A stretch of 53,937 nt of DNA from JAKALX01 sp964508715 (GCA_964508715.1 CAZDUX010000021.1:1-53937); one strand, 5' to 3'. Positions 7,662 to 16,553 are shown, counted from the stretch's first letter. Made by a program: numbers and translations. The notes: generated by a model from the letters alone, not told the origin.

Positions 7662-8909
7662 GTGACAAATGCCAGCCAGGCCATGGCCAGTGCCCCTGAC
7701 CGAATACTCGTACTCCGCGGCGGAGCGGTGTTCGACAGCGAGTCGCGCACGTTCCGAAGCGGGGTCGACATCGTCGTCAGAGGCCAGTCCATCGATGCGC
7801 TCGTGGCCGAAGGTACGCCCATAGAGGGTTCCGAGGCCCTCGACTGTACCGGTGCATATATCCTCCCGGGACTCATCGACTGTCATGTGCACATAACGGC
7901 GAGCGGCGATGCAAATGGCCTTGATACCGCTCGAACCGACTCTTTGCCCGTCCAGGCCTGGAAGGCCGCAGAGCACGCACGACGTACGCTCACGGCCGGC
8001 TTCACCACGGTGCGAGACCTTGGCGCGCGCGAGCACCTGAACATCCACCTTGCGCAGGCTGTTGATTCAGGCCTTCTCCCCGGCCCCCGGATCCTGGCAG
8101 CAGGCCTGGGTGTCACGATGACCGGTGGCCATGGGCACGGCTTCATCGCCCGGGAAGCCGATGGCCCGGATGAGGTGCGCAAGGCCGTGCGCGAACAGCT
8201 CCGAGCCGGTGCGAAGGCGATCAAGCTCTTCGCGAGCGGTGGTGTGTTGACGCCGGGAGTCGATCCGAGGTCGCCATCGTTCACACAGGAGGAGCTTGCC
8301 GCCGGTGTGGAGGAGGCGCACAAGGCGTTCCGCGTCGTCGGTGCGCACGCGCAGGCAACGGACGGCATCAAGAACGCCATTCGTGCTGGAGTCGACTCGA
8401 TCGAGCACGGGGTCTGGCTGGATGACGAGGCGCTCGAACTGATGGCCAGGCACGGCACCTACCTCGTTCCCACGCTCATCGCGCCGTACCTGATCTCGAA
8501 AGGCGGGCTTGCCGCCGGGATCCCGGCATTTGCCGTCGCTAAGAGCGATCGCGTATTGCAGGATCACATGGCAAGCTTCGAGCGGGCCGTAAGAGCCGGG
8601 GTGAAGATCGCCATGGGCACCGACCAGGGCACCCCGCTGAGCCGGCCCGGTGAAAACGCCCAGGAGATCGTGCGCATCGCCGAGCACGGGCTCTCGCCTG
8701 CCGCAGCCATCCTCGCAGCGACCCGCTGGGCGAGCGAACTGCTCCGCATCGACGCTGAAACCGGTGATCTACGGCCCGGGCTGGCCGCCGATATCCTCGT
8801 TGTGGACGCGGATCCACTGGCCGACCTTGCCGTGCTTACCCGGGATGAAAGCATCCACGCAATACTGAAGGGCGGGAACGTCGTCCGCCGCCGTGAACAG
8901 GAGAGATAA
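7662..8909 (+). CDS. Metal-dependent amidohydrolase family protein
   Basis: 415 residues, TIM-barrel amidohydrolase of the Xaa-Pro dipeptidase/imidazolonepropionase-like group. Metal-site motifs appear in order: DCHVH (about residue 72), the probable carboxylated Lys in KAIKLFASGG, His in VGAHAQA and SIEHGVW, and the catalytic Asp in GTDQGTP. C-terminal GDLRPGLAADILVVDADPL is the usual small beta-domain. The natural substrate is not clear. The GTG at 7662 follows a GACAAT hexamer (7648-7653) by 8 bases, suggesting a leaderless start; the ATG at 7683 is an alternative. First gene of a four-gene plus-strand run ending with mutY. Confidence 0.88.
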   Translation: MTNASQAMASAPDRILVLRGGAVFDSESRTFRSGVDIVVRGQSIDALVAEGTPIEGSEALDCTGAYILPGLIDCHVHITASGDANGLDTARTDSLPVQAWKAAEHARRTLTAGFTTVRDLGAREHLNIHLAQAVDSGLLPGPRILAAGLGVTMTGGHGHGFIAREADGPDEVRKAVREQLRAGAKAIKLFASGGVLTPGVDPRSPSFTQEELAAGVEEAHKAFRVVGAHAQATDGIKNAIRAGVDSIEHGVWLDDEALELMARHGTYLVPTLIAPYLISKGGLAAGIPAFAVAKSDRVLQDHMASFERAVRAGVKIAMGTDQGTPLSRPGENAQEIVRIAEHGLSPAAAILAATRWASELLRIDAETGDLRPGLAADILVVDADPLADLAVLTRDESIHAILKGGNVVRRREQER

Positions 8910-8912
8910 CCG

Positions 8913-9677
8913 ATGAGCGAACTACAAAAGAAGATCGCCCGCATCATGCGGCGAGAAGGCCCGGCTATTGGGTTCGGCGCCCGCACACGGGAGACACCCC
9001 GCGCCATGTTGCTCGCTGCCACCGCCTCGACCGAGACAGGTGCGCGCGCAGCGATCGAGGCAGGTGCCGATGTCGTGGTCCTGAGAGGCGATTCCGCGAA
9101 GACGCTGGCCGGGATGATCGGCCCTCTCGCAAAAGACAAGATCACCACCGGCGCCTGGATCGCGACGCTCGATGAGCCCGGGGCGGATGCCCTCGCCGAA
9201 GCAGGCTGTGACTTTGTCATCAGTACGCTCGACGGTACCGCCTCGGCAGCGGTCAATACCGAGCGCATGGGGCAACTCCTCGTTGCCAGCGAAAGCTTCG
9301 ACGACACGACCCTCCGCTCGCTTGGACCGCTCGGCCTCGATGGGCTGCTCATCGACCGCCAGGATGGAGCGATGACGCTCAAGGATCAGCTTGCTCTCGT
9401 GCGCCTGGCCTCGTTCTCGAGCACGCAGCTCGTGGTGACGGTGAGCGCGAGCGCCTCAGTCTCCGATCTGCGTGTCCTTCGCGACTCTGGTGCCGTTGCC
9501 GTCGTTGCTCCTGAAGGTGCGGGCGCGGCTGAGCTCAAGGCACTCAACGAGGCACTTCGCGCCGTTCCCGCGCCGAAGAAGGGAAAAGAGAGCCGTGAGA
9601 TCGCCCTCGTTCCGTCGGTTGCTTCTGCACACAACGGTGAAGAAGAGGGTGACGATGACGATAGCTGGGGTGAATAA
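8913..9677 (+). CDS. Unknown protein with TIM-barrel-like repeats and acidic tail
   Basis: 254 residues. I do not recognise a named family. Alternating strand-helix units (ATASTETGARAAIEAGADVVVLRG, LAEAGCDFVISTLDG, LGLDGLLIDRQDG, LRDSGAVAVVAPEG) look like a small TIM barrel of the IGPS/dihydroorotate-dehydrogenase style, but I see no certain catalytic motif. The C-terminus is a charged linker ending in EEEGDDDDSWGE. It begins 3 bases after the amidohydrolase stop, with AGGAGA as ribosome-binding site, and precedes enoyl-CoA hydratase by 20 bases, so all are probably co-transcribed. Confidence 0.75.
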   Translation: MSELQKKIARIMRREGPAIGFGARTRETPRAMLLAATASTETGARAAIEAGADVVVLRGDSAKTLAGMIGPLAKDKITTGAWIATLDEPGADALAEAGCDFVISTLDGTASAAVNTERMGQLLVASESFDDTTLRSLGPLGLDGLLIDRQDGAMTLKDQLALVRLASFSSTQLVVTVSASASVSDLRVLRDSGAVAVVAPEGAGAAELKALNEALRAVPAPKKGKESREIALVPSVASAHNGEEEGDDDDSWGE

Positions 9678-9697
9678 TCCACGGCTGAGGTGATGCG

Positions 9698-10501
9698 ATG
9701 GGGCAGATAACGGTCGAACGGCGTGCCGCTGTGGCAGTTGTCACCATAACGAATCCACCCATGGGATACATGGACCGTGAGACTGTCCCCGAACTCGATG
9801 GGGCTCTTGCGGAACTTGAAGCCGACGATTCGGTCCGGGTGCTCGTGCTCACCGGTGGCATTCCCGGGATATTCATCCGTCACTACTCTGTCCACGAACT
9901 CGAGCGGCTCTCTGGTGCGCTTCGTGAACAGGGCGTAACCGTCGACCCGACGAATCCGGTTCCGGCGCGTGGAATCGACGACATGCTTCGCCGCATCGAG
10001 TCGATGCCAAAGCCAGTTATTGCTGCGATCAATGGCACGGCTATGGGGGGTGGCTTCGAACTCTCGCTGGCGTGTGACATCAGGGTCGCAGAGAAGGGTG
10101 ACCACTCGCTCGGCCTTCCGGAGATCAATGTCGGCATTCTGCCCGGTGCTGGCGGAACCCAGCGGCTTGCGCGCCTCGTCGGGACGGCGCGAGCACTGGA
10201 AATGACGCTCCGCGGGCGAACCGTTTCCCCCGAAGAGGCCCTGTCCCTCGGGATTGTCCAGGAACTGGCGCCCGCCGGTGGTGTGCTCCAAAGCGCGGTT
10301 GCCATCGCCGAGGAGATGGCAGCGAAATCTCCGCGGGCAGCCGCCCACATCAAGCGCCTCGTGCGCATGGCGCGTGAGACCCCGCTCGATGACGGCCTGG
10401 CGCTCGAACGGACGCTCTTCCTCGACGTCCTCGTCTCCGACCGTGCGTTCGAACTGATGCACGAGATGAATGAAGGCGACCGCGATATCCGCGAGATTTG
10501 A
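9698..10501 (+). CDS. Enoyl-CoA hydratase/isomerase family protein
   Basis: 267-residue crotonase-fold enzyme. Oxyanion-hole and catalytic segments are visible: NGTAMGGGFELSLACDIRVA carries the first catalytic Glu, and LPEINVGILPGAGGTQRL carries the second. Both glutamates needed for syn-hydration of enoyl-CoA are thus present, favouring true hydratase activity. The ATG at 9698 follows GAGGTGAT. It lies 20 bases after the acidic-tail protein and its end overlaps mutY by 32 bases. Chain-length preference cannot be read. Confidence 0.93.
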   Translation: MGQITVERRAAVAVVTITNPPMGYMDRETVPELDGALAELEADDSVRVLVLTGGIPGIFIRHYSVHELERLSGALREQGVTVDPTNPVPARGIDDMLRRIESMPKPVIAAINGTAMGGGFELSLACDIRVAEKGDHSLGLPEINVGILPGAGGTQRLARLVGTARALEMTLRGRTVSPEEALSLGIVQELAPAGGVLQSAVAIAEEMAAKSPRAAAHIKRLVRMARETPLDDGLALERTLFLDVLVSDRAFELMHEMNEGDRDIREI

Positions 10502-11381
10502 CGCCGGTGCCCATGACGCCCTCATGCAGTGGTACCGGGCGAATGGGCGGCACTCGCTACCCTGGCGGCTGACGCGTGATCCTTACGCTGTCCTTGTCTC
10601 CGAGGTCATGCTCCAGCAGACACAGGTCGAACGGGTTTTGCCCTATTTCGAACGGTGGCTCACCACCTGGCCCGGTTTCACGAGTCTCGCAGCCGCCACA
10701 CCCGCCGAGGTGATCGACCTGTGGGCAGGCCTGGGCTACAACCGGCGCGCTCTGAACCTGCATCGCCTCGCGCGCAGCGTTGTGACAGACCACGGAGGCC
10801 AGCTTCCGGTCGACGCTCAACAGTTGCTCGCGCTCCCAGGTGTCGGGCCATATACGGCCGCCGCGGTCTGCTGTTTCGGCCGTGGCGAACGCATCGCGGT
10901 CGCGGATACGAACATCGCGAGGGTTATCGCGCGAGCGCTGCTGGGGGTTGAGCAGGTGAAGGCAGTACCCGCGAAGAGCATCTGCGAGGGGGCAGAGCAG
11001 ATACTCCCGTTGGATGACGTACGCGACCACAACCTCGCCTTGATGGACCTCGGGGCCGTGGTCTGTGCCGTGCGGGGGCCCTCATGTGACCGTTGCCCCA
11101 TCGCCCGGCGCTGCGCATGGCGGCTCAGTGGCTCGCCTTCTACGCCGGCCATCCGCGGGAAGACCATCCCATTCGCGGAGACAGCCCGCTTCGCCAGGGG
11201 CCGTATTGTCGATGCCCTGCGGGGAATCGAGGTCCTCGAGACTGACCAACTCGCCGAGTGTCTTCCCGAACGGCACCGCCACCGGCTCGCGGACTACCTC
11301 GCTGCACTCCAGCACGACGGCCTGATTGAACAGCACCCGGATGGACGCTGGTCGCTGCCAGGGCGTGTCAGGGCAGGATGA
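10470..11381 (+). CDS. mutY: A/G-specific adenine glycosylase MutY, actinobacterial-like short form
   Basis: Removes adenine mispaired with 8-oxoguanine. 303 residues. Catalytic Glu in SEVMLQQTQ (E45), helix-hairpin-helix LPGVGPYTA (122-130), catalytic Asp in VADTNIARV (D146), and a 4Fe-4S cluster from C199, C206, C209 and C215. After the cluster comes a short winged-helix-like tail instead of the C-terminal Nudix domain that recognises 8-oxoG in E. coli MutY. Short MutY proteins of this shape are known in actinobacteria. The start at 10470 overlaps the enoyl-CoA hydratase by 32 bases, and the end overlaps convergent queA by 14. Confidence 0.93.
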   Translation: MKATAISARFDAGAHDALMQWYRANGRHSLPWRLTRDPYAVLVSEVMLQQTQVERVLPYFERWLTTWPGFTSLAAATPAEVIDLWAGLGYNRRALNLHRLARSVVTDHGGQLPVDAQQLLALPGVGPYTAAAVCCFGRGERIAVADTNIARVIARALLGVEQVKAVPAKSICEGAEQILPLDDVRDHNLALMDLGAVVCAVRGPSCDRCPIARRCAWRLSGSPSTPAIRGKTIPFAETARFARGRIVDALRGIEVLETDQLAECLPERHRHRLADYLAALQHDGLIEQHPDGRWSLPGRVRAG

Positions 11382-12387
11382 GCATCGCGTCCCCAAAGCT
11401 GTAGAAGCGGTAACGTTCGCGGACCGCTTCTGTGTACGCATCCCGCACGAACGCCGGACCGGCAAACGCGCTTACAAGCATGAGCAGTGTCGATTTTGGC
11501 AGGTGGAAGTTGGTGATCAGGACATCAACGACACGGAAATCATCTCCCGGCAGGATCCGGAGGCTCGTCCAGCCCTCGTACGCTTCGATCTGTCCGCGCT
11601 CTCTTGCGACGTGTTCCAACGTGCGAACGACCGTCGTTCCAACCGCGACAATCCGGCGACCCTCGGCACGAGCATCCTGGATGGCCGCCGCAGCCCCTGC
11701 CGGAATACTCACGTACTCGGCGTGGAGGTGGTGTTCACGTGGGTCCTCAACGGTAACCGGCTTGAATGTGCCAGGCCCGACTTCCAGCGTCACACTCACC
11801 CGTTCGATGCCGCGGCTGGCGAGACGGCCAAGGAGCTCCGGTGTGAAGTGTAGGCCAGCAGTAGGTGCCGCCGCGCTTTTTGCATCGCGGCTGTAGACCG
11901 TCTGGTAGCGCTCCGGGTCACCCTCGTAGTGCTTGATATAGGGGGGCAACGGGACCTTGCCCACGCTCGATGGGTCAAACGCGCGCTCGAACTCGAGCTC
12001 AACGGACCCTTCTGAGCGGCCCAATGCCGTCGCACGAAGAGCGCCGGCACTCGTGTCGAACACGAACCGCTGCCCGGCCCTCCCCGATCGAGCCGGCCGG
12101 AAGAGCGTTTCCCACCGTGTATCCGTGTACGGCCTCACGAGCAGAGCTTCGACCGCTCCACCGGTGTCTTCCCGGTGGCCGAAGAGCCGCGCTGCCATCA
12201 CCCGGGTGTCATTGACGACGAGCAGGTCGCCCGGAGTGAGTAGATCCGCGATATCCCGAAACACGCGGTGCTCGGTGCGTTGTTCGGAGCGGTGCAGGAC
12301 CATCAGGCGCGAGCTGTCGCGCGGCTCGGCGGGTTGCTGGGCGATGAGCTCGGGCGGCAGGAGAAAATCAAAGTCGCTGGTTCGCAT
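11368..12387 (-). CDS. queA: S-adenosylmethionine:tRNA ribosyltransferase-isomerase
   Basis: Adds the epoxycyclopentanediol ring from SAM to preQ1-modified tRNA in queuosine synthesis. 339 residues, family length. Diagnostic segments: N-terminal DFDFLLPPELIAQQPAEPRDSSRLMVL, LLVVNDTRVMAARLFG, SAAAPTAGLHFT, and C-terminal DVLITNFHLPKSTLLMLVSAF. I chose the ATG at 12387 (MRTSDFDF); a 34-codon upstream extension has no family match and overlaps the divergent region. The 3' end overlaps mutY by 14 bases, tail to tail. No preQ1 riboswitch is evident upstream. Confidence 0.96.
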   Translation of the reverse strand: MRTSDFDFLLPPELIAQQPAEPRDSSRLMVLHRSEQRTEHRVFRDIADLLTPGDLLVVNDTRVMAARLFGHREDTGGAVEALLVRPYTDTRWETLFRPARSGRAGQRFVFDTSAGALRATALGRSEGSVELEFERAFDPSSVGKVPLPPYIKHYEGDPERYQTVYSRDAKSAAAPTAGLHFTPELLGRLASRGIERVSVTLEVGPGTFKPVTVEDPREHHLHAEYVSIPAGAAAAIQDARAEGRRIVAVGTTVVRTLEHVARERGQIEAYEGWTSLRILPGDDFRVVDVLITNFHLPKSTLLMLVSAFAGPAFVRDAYTEAVRERYRFYSFGDAMLILP

Positions 12388-12413
12388 CCTCTTCGAGCAT
12401 TGCCTCTTCCCGC

Positions 12414-12441
12414 CCTGCGGTCTACGTTGAGAAACCGCAGG
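12414..12441 (+). promoter_or_regulatory. Hairpin that can occlude the ribosome-binding site of the next gene
   Basis: CCTGCGGT (12414-12421) pairs with ACCGCAGG (12434-12441) across a 12-base loop. The 3' arm overlaps the Shine-Dalgarno AGGAGG (12439-12444) of the gene starting at 12452. Folding would hide part of the ribosome-binding site, so translational control is possible. No ligand or regulator is evident. Confidence 0.4.
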
Positions 12442-12451
12442 AGGCGCAACG

Positions 12452-12871
12452 ATGGCATTCGAGAACGGGTCTTCGACCTCCCGGGCCACGAACGGCCGCT
12501 ACGACGAACTGAGCGCCACGCACCTTCACGTCGACCGCAGTGCCGTCCGCTCGCTCGAAGCCAACCAGGCGATGCTCGAAAAGGCTGCGGTTCAACGCCT
12601 CCGCGCGGGCCAGGCCGAACTCAACCAGTCGAGTGCCATGTTCGTTTCGTTCGACCAGGGAACGCTTCGCCAGAGCACTGCAGGGATAGTCGTCGGCAAG
12701 TCGGTCGCATGTGACCAGGTGAAGACGGCTGTCCTCGTGTCACCCGTCGTCCGCGGTGAAGTCCATACCTGGCTCGATATGCGCTCGGCGATCGCTATTG
12801 GGGTTGGGATGGTCCTGGGAAGGACGCTGCTTGCCGGCGCCCGCGCACTGGTACGACGGGTAGCGTCATAG
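12452..12871 (+). CDS. Hypothetical protein with C-terminal membrane helix
   Basis: 139 residues. Family not recognised. The middle has a periodic pattern (FDQGTLRQSTAGIVVGKSVACDQVKTAVLVSPVVRGEV) reminiscent of short beta-solenoid or bactofilin-like turns. This is followed by a hydrophobic segment from about residue 109 (MRSAIAIGVGMVLGRTLLAG) and a basic end (RALVRRVAS), as in a tail-anchored membrane protein. An AGGAGG stands 7 bases before the ATG. The 3' 77 bases overlap the convergent rlmN gene, so either this stop or the rlmN tail is lineage-specific. Confidence 0.7.
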   Translation: MAFENGSSTSRATNGRYDELSATHLHVDRSAVRSLEANQAMLEKAAVQRLRAGQAELNQSSAMFVSFDQGTLRQSTAGIVVGKSVACDQVKTAVLVSPVVRGEVHTWLDMRSAIAIGVGMVLGRTLLAGARALVRRVAS

Positions 12872-13934
12872 CCTCTGGCACGTCGCGGTTCTTCTCATCT
12901 GTCCGCAACTGACCGCACGCGGCCGAGATCTCGCTCCCTTTTTCGACGCGAACCGTGCAGTTGATGCCCTCCTCCAGGAGGATACGTTCGAACTCGAGGA
13001 CGCGCGTGCGAAGCGGACGCTGATAGCCACCCGCTGTCGGGTTCACGGGAATCAGGTTGACATGGCATCCGCTGCCCTCGAGCCGCAGTGCGAGTTCTCT
13101 TGCCGTCTCCGGAGAGTCGTTCTCTCCCGAGATGAGCGCGTATTCGAACGTCACCCGCCGTCCGGTCTGCTTGAAATACCGCTTCGCTGCTGAGATCAGG
13201 TCGCCCACCGAATGCGGCCCGGCTGTCGGGACGAGCCGCTGGCGAAGCTCGTCGTCCGGCGCGTGGAGCGAGATGGCCAGCCCGACCTGGAGCCCCTCCT
13301 CCGCCAGCCGGTCGATGGCACTGATGATGCCCACGGTCGAGATGGTGATGTGGCGCTGACCCAGTCCAAACGCCCGCGGGTCGGTCAGAATGCGCAGCGA
13401 ACGTACCGTCTCGCCATAGTTGGCGAGTGGTTCACCCATACCCATGAAGACGATATTCGTCACGTGTTCACCACGTCCCCGAAGGAGCCGCGCGATGTGC
13501 ATCACCTGTGCCACGATCTCCTCGGCCCTGAGATTCCGTTCGAATCCCATTTGACCGGTGGCACAGAACACGCACCCCATGGCACAGCCAGCCTGCGTGG
13601 AGACGCATACTGTCGAGCGCGGGTGGCCAGCACGTTCGGGATACTGCATGAGGACGGTCTCGATCAGGACGCCATCGGCCATTCGTAACAGGAGCTTGGT
13701 GGTCAGGCCGTCGACACTCACCACCCGCCGGACCTCTGTCGCGGCCCCGATGGTGAAGCCCGCGGCAGTGAGCTGCTCGCGCAACGGTGCTGGAAGCTGT
13801 TTGAGGTCCGCGAGAGTCTCCGGGCTCTCGCGGTACAGCGCGCGGAGCACCTGGTCGGCCCTGTAACGGGGCTGTCCGAGACCGGTGAAAAGGGCATCCA
13901 TCTCCGATGGCAAAAGCCGGTAGATGTCAGTCAT
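12795..13934 (-). CDS. rlmN: Dual-specificity 23S rRNA A2503 / tRNA A37 C2-methyltransferase
   Basis: Radical-SAM methyltransferase, 379 residues. The 4Fe-4S cluster ligands are C117, C121 and C124 in CAMGCVFC. SAM-binding MGMGEPL and the catalytic Cys in the C-terminal SAACGQL are present. The extra C-terminal tail after SAACGQLR (about 35 residues, rich in Pro/Arg) is longer than usual and overlaps the convergent 12452 gene. The start overlaps the end of fmt by 8 bases. Last gene of the minus-strand run yvcK-secG-SBP-fmt-rlmN. Confidence 0.95.
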   Translation of the reverse strand: MTDIYRLLPSEMDALFTGLGQPRYRADQVLRALYRESPETLADLKQLPAPLREQLTAAGFTIGAATEVRRVVSVDGLTTKLLLRMADGVLIETVLMQYPERAGHPRSTVCVSTQAGCAMGCVFCATGQMGFERNLRAEEIVAQVMHIARLLRGRGEHVTNIVFMGMGEPLANYGETVRSLRILTDPRAFGLGQRHITISTVGIISAIDRLAEEGLQVGLAISLHAPDDELRQRLVPTAGPHSVGDLISAAKRYFKQTGRRVTFEYALISGENDSPETARELALRLEGSGCHVNLIPVNPTAGGYQRPLRTRVLEFERILLEEGINCTVRVEKGSEISAACGQLRTDEKNRDVPEAMTLPVVPVRGRRQAASFPGPSQPQ

Positions 13935-14877
13935 TTCGTAGCTCTACACGCACTTCCAGGTGGCCGCGTTCACCATTCACGAAGTCCCTGCCGGAGAGCC
14001 GCTTCGAGCCGGCCCGCTGGACCTCATCCAGCACCAGCCAGCCATCCGCGAACGCAACTGCGGGTAGCTTGCCTCGGAGGGTGAGGGTGCCGGGTTCGCC
14101 GGCGATCGCGTTGTCGACGTGTGCCTTCCAGATCATCAGCCGCTCTCCATCATAAACGACATAAGCCCCGGGCCATGGTTGGTACGCCCGGACTGCTCGT
14201 TCGGCGTCCACGGCGCGCATCGAGGAGCGGAGGAATCCGTCCTCCTTCTTGATGAGCGTACACGTCGTGACCAGCGACTCATCTTGCGGGCGGGCGGTGA
14301 CGGAACCGTCAAGCCACCCTGGTAATACTCGAACCAGTGTCTCGGCGCCGAGCTCGGCAAGCTGCGGCTCGAGGCTCCCGGTGGTGTCCTCGGGCCCGAC
14401 CGGGGTGCGTGCCTGGGCGATGACGGGCCCGGCATCCATTTTCTGCACGAGCTCCATGATGCTGACGCCGGTCTCCCGGTCGCCCGCAAGGATCGCCGAA
14501 TCGATCGGAGAAGCGCCGCGCCATCTCGGGAGCAGCGATGCGTGAACGTTGATGCATCCGCGCCGGGGTATCTCGAGGATCGCTCGCGGCAGGATCTTGC
14601 CATAGGCCGCGACCACGAATACGTCGGCGCCGATCGCTCGCAGCATCTCGCGAAGCGACTCGTCCTTCAGCGTCTCTGGCTGGACGATATTGAGCCCCAG
14701 CTCTTCCGCGGCGACCTTCACCGCCGGTGGTTGGAGCCGTCCCCCGCGGCCTGCCGGCCGGTCGGGCTGGGTCACCACGAGTGCCACGTCGTATCCCTCG
14801 CGCACGAGTGCCTGGAGCGAAGGGACGGCGAACGCTGGCGACCCCATAAAGACGACACGAGTTGCCGGTGAATCCAT
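13927..14877 (-). CDS. fmt: Methionyl-tRNA formyltransferase
   Basis: Formylates initiator Met-tRNA using 10-formyl-THF. 316 residues, the usual length. N-terminal RVVFMGSPAFAVPSL, and formyltransferase active-site segment NVHASLLPRWRGASPI followed by VSIMELVQKMDAGPVI. The C-terminal tRNA-binding domain follows. I chose ATG 14877 (MDSPATRVV). A GTG at 14895 would add six residues and overlap the upstream substrate-binding protein. The gene follows that one with a 5-base gap and overlaps rlmN by 8 bases, so it is in an operon. Confidence 0.94.
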   Translation of the reverse strand: MDSPATRVVFMGSPAFAVPSLQALVREGYDVALVVTQPDRPAGRGGRLQPPAVKVAAEELGLNIVQPETLKDESLREMLRAIGADVFVVAAYGKILPRAILEIPRRGCINVHASLLPRWRGASPIDSAILAGDRETGVSIMELVQKMDAGPVIAQARTPVGPEDTTGSLEPQLAELGAETLVRVLPGWLDGSVTARPQDESLVTTCTLIKKEDGFLRSSMRAVDAERAVRAYQPWPGAYVVYDGERLMIWKAHVDNAIAGEPGTLTLRGKLPAVAFADGWLVLDEVQRAGSKRLSGRDFVNGERGHLEVRVELRND

Positions 14878-14882
14878 CAGGG

Positions 14883-16553
14883 CTACTCGCGCCACTTGTA
14901 GATATCGGCGAAACGTTGCGATGCCGTGAAGTAGACCCCCGGTGTCATTCCCTGGATCGCGTCCGTGTGTGCGTAGAGGTACTGCGGGTAGGCGATGACG
15001 ACGCTTGGCTCCAGCTCGTCCCAGACTTCCTGGAATTGCCGGTAGGCGTCTTTTCGCACGTCGAGGTCGTTCGTCGTCCGCCCCTTCGCAATCAGCCCGT
15101 CAGCGACGGCGCTGGTGAAGTTCGCCAGGTTGAGGCCCGCTGCTCCCGTCTGGGTGCTGTGCCACCCGAAATACGGGTCGGGGTCGGGACCTTGCGACCA
15201 GCCCGCGACTGCCGCGTCATACTGGCGCTCCTGCAGGAAGTCGCGCCGCAGCACGGAGAACGTGGTGCTCACCACGGTTGCCCGGATACCAACCGGTTCG
15301 AGGTCCTTTGCAATCTCGTTTGCTACAGCAACGCGCACCGGGTCGTTGTCGGTACGAATCGTGATCCGGAACTCGGTGCCGCCATTGACGAGGATCCCGG
15401 TCGTTGGGTGTGGCTTCCACCCTGCCTCATCGAGCAGCTGCTTTGCCTCGGCGACGTTTGTCTGGATGTCGTCGTACTCCTTTGCATATGCCCACGTTCC
15501 GGGGGCTACTGCTGAGCTCGATGCTGTCGCCGCCCCGAAGAAGACGCGCTCGACAATCGCTTTGCGGTCGATGAGAAGTGAGATCGCACGACGGACCTTC
15601 TCATCGGTGAACGTCCGGTCATTATTGAGGTAGAGCACGAGGTAGTCGGAGCGTCCGGCCGCCTCGACTTTCATCCCCTTGATATTCCTGATCTCAGTGG
15701 CCTGTGCTTCGGTGAGCGCGTCGCGAAGCATGAGCCCCTTGACGTCACCTGCCTGGAGTGCCCGCAGCGCACTCGAATAGTCCGGGTAGAACCGGAAACG
15801 AATCGTCTCGATGCCAGGACTTCCGAGGTGGTAGTCGCGGTAGGCCGTGAGCTTCGCCTCGCGTGTGTCGATGCTCTCGAGGCGGTAGGGGCCGCTGCCA
15901 ATCGGCGCCGTATTGAACGGCGCATCGAAGAGTGATGCAGGATTCAGGCTCGCGAGAAGGTGCTGTGGCAGGATGCCGACCGTCGCACTCCGGGCGAGGA
16001 ACGGCGCGGAAGCCTGTTTGAGGTGAACGACGAAAGTCGAGTCGTCCGGGGTCTCCGTCTGGGCTCCGAGCCAGCCCTCGGCGAGTGCCGGATCGCCCTT
16101 GAAATCGGGACTGGTGAGCTGGGAGATCGTGAAGGCGATATCACGGGAAGTGATAGCCACACCGTCCTGCCACTTCAGGTTCTTCTTGAGCTTGAACGTG
16201 TAGGTTTTTCCGTCGTCGGTGATCGCCGGCAGGTCTGCCAGGTCACCGAGAACCTCGCCGTCCGGCCCGAGCCTCACGAGCCCCGAGAAGATGAGCTTCA
16301 CCAGATCGTCATCGACTTCGTTGGTGGATGAGTAGAGCGGGTTGATGCGCTGGTAGGTGCCGGCAAGGGCCTCGCTATAGGACGAACCCGGCAGGGTAGA
16401 CGTCCCGCTGCCCCCGCGGAGTTGGAAGACAAGTGCGCTGACGGCCGCGAAGACCGCAACGATGAAGATCCCGGCGAGGAGGAGCGGTTTCCGGGAATGA
16501 TGCCTCTCGGGTTCTGGCCGGCGCTGGAAACGGGGACGAGGTTGTTCACTCAC
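14883..16553 (-). CDS. Membrane-anchored family 5 extracellular solute-binding protein (peptide/nickel type)
   Basis: 556 residues. A basic N-terminus with RHHSRK is followed by one hydrophobic helix (about residues 24-45) and no lipobox, so it is probably an uncleaved membrane anchor or a Sec signal. The rest is an SBP_bac_5 domain: LAGTYQRINPLYSSTNEVDDDLVKLIFSGL, YTFKLKKNLKWQDGVAITSRDIAFT, and YSSALRALQAGDVKGL. It binds oligopeptides or similar ligands. No permease or ATPase genes are adjacent. It sits between secG and fmt in a housekeeping operon. It starts with GTG. Confidence 0.88.
   Translation of the reverse strand: MSEQPRPRFQRRPEPERHHSRKPLLLAGIFIVAVFAAVSALVFQLRGGSGTSTLPGSSYSEALAGTYQRINPLYSSTNEVDDDLVKLIFSGLVRLGPDGEVLGDLADLPAITDDGKTYTFKLKKNLKWQDGVAITSRDIAFTISQLTSPDFKGDPALAEGWLGAQTETPDDSTFVVHLKQASAPFLARSATVGILPQHLLASLNPASLFDAPFNTAPIGSGPYRLESIDTREAKLTAYRDYHLGSPGIETIRFRFYPDYSSALRALQAGDVKGLMLRDALTEAQATEIRNIKGMKVEAAGRSDYLVLYLNNDRTFTDEKVRRAISLLIDRKAIVERVFFGAATASSSAVAPGTWAYAKEYDDIQTNVAEAKQLLDEAGWKPHPTTGILVNGGTEFRITIRTDNDPVRVAVANEIAKDLEPVGIRATVVSTTFSVLRRDFLQERQYDAAVAGWSQGPDPDPYFGWHSTQTGAAGLNLANFTSAVADGLIAKGRTTNDLDVRKDAYRQFQEVWDELEPSVVIAYPQYLYAHTDAIQGMTPGVYFTASQRFADIYKWRE

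Noticed and set aside
9386..10525. 379-codon minus-strand open frame
   Set aside because: Opposite the enoyl-CoA hydratase, which has both catalytic glutamates; the antisense frame has no motif.
11368..12450. preQ1 riboswitch near queA
   Set aside because: The hairpin at 12414-12441 serves the opposite strand and lacks the preQ1 pseudoknot pattern; queA has almost no leader.
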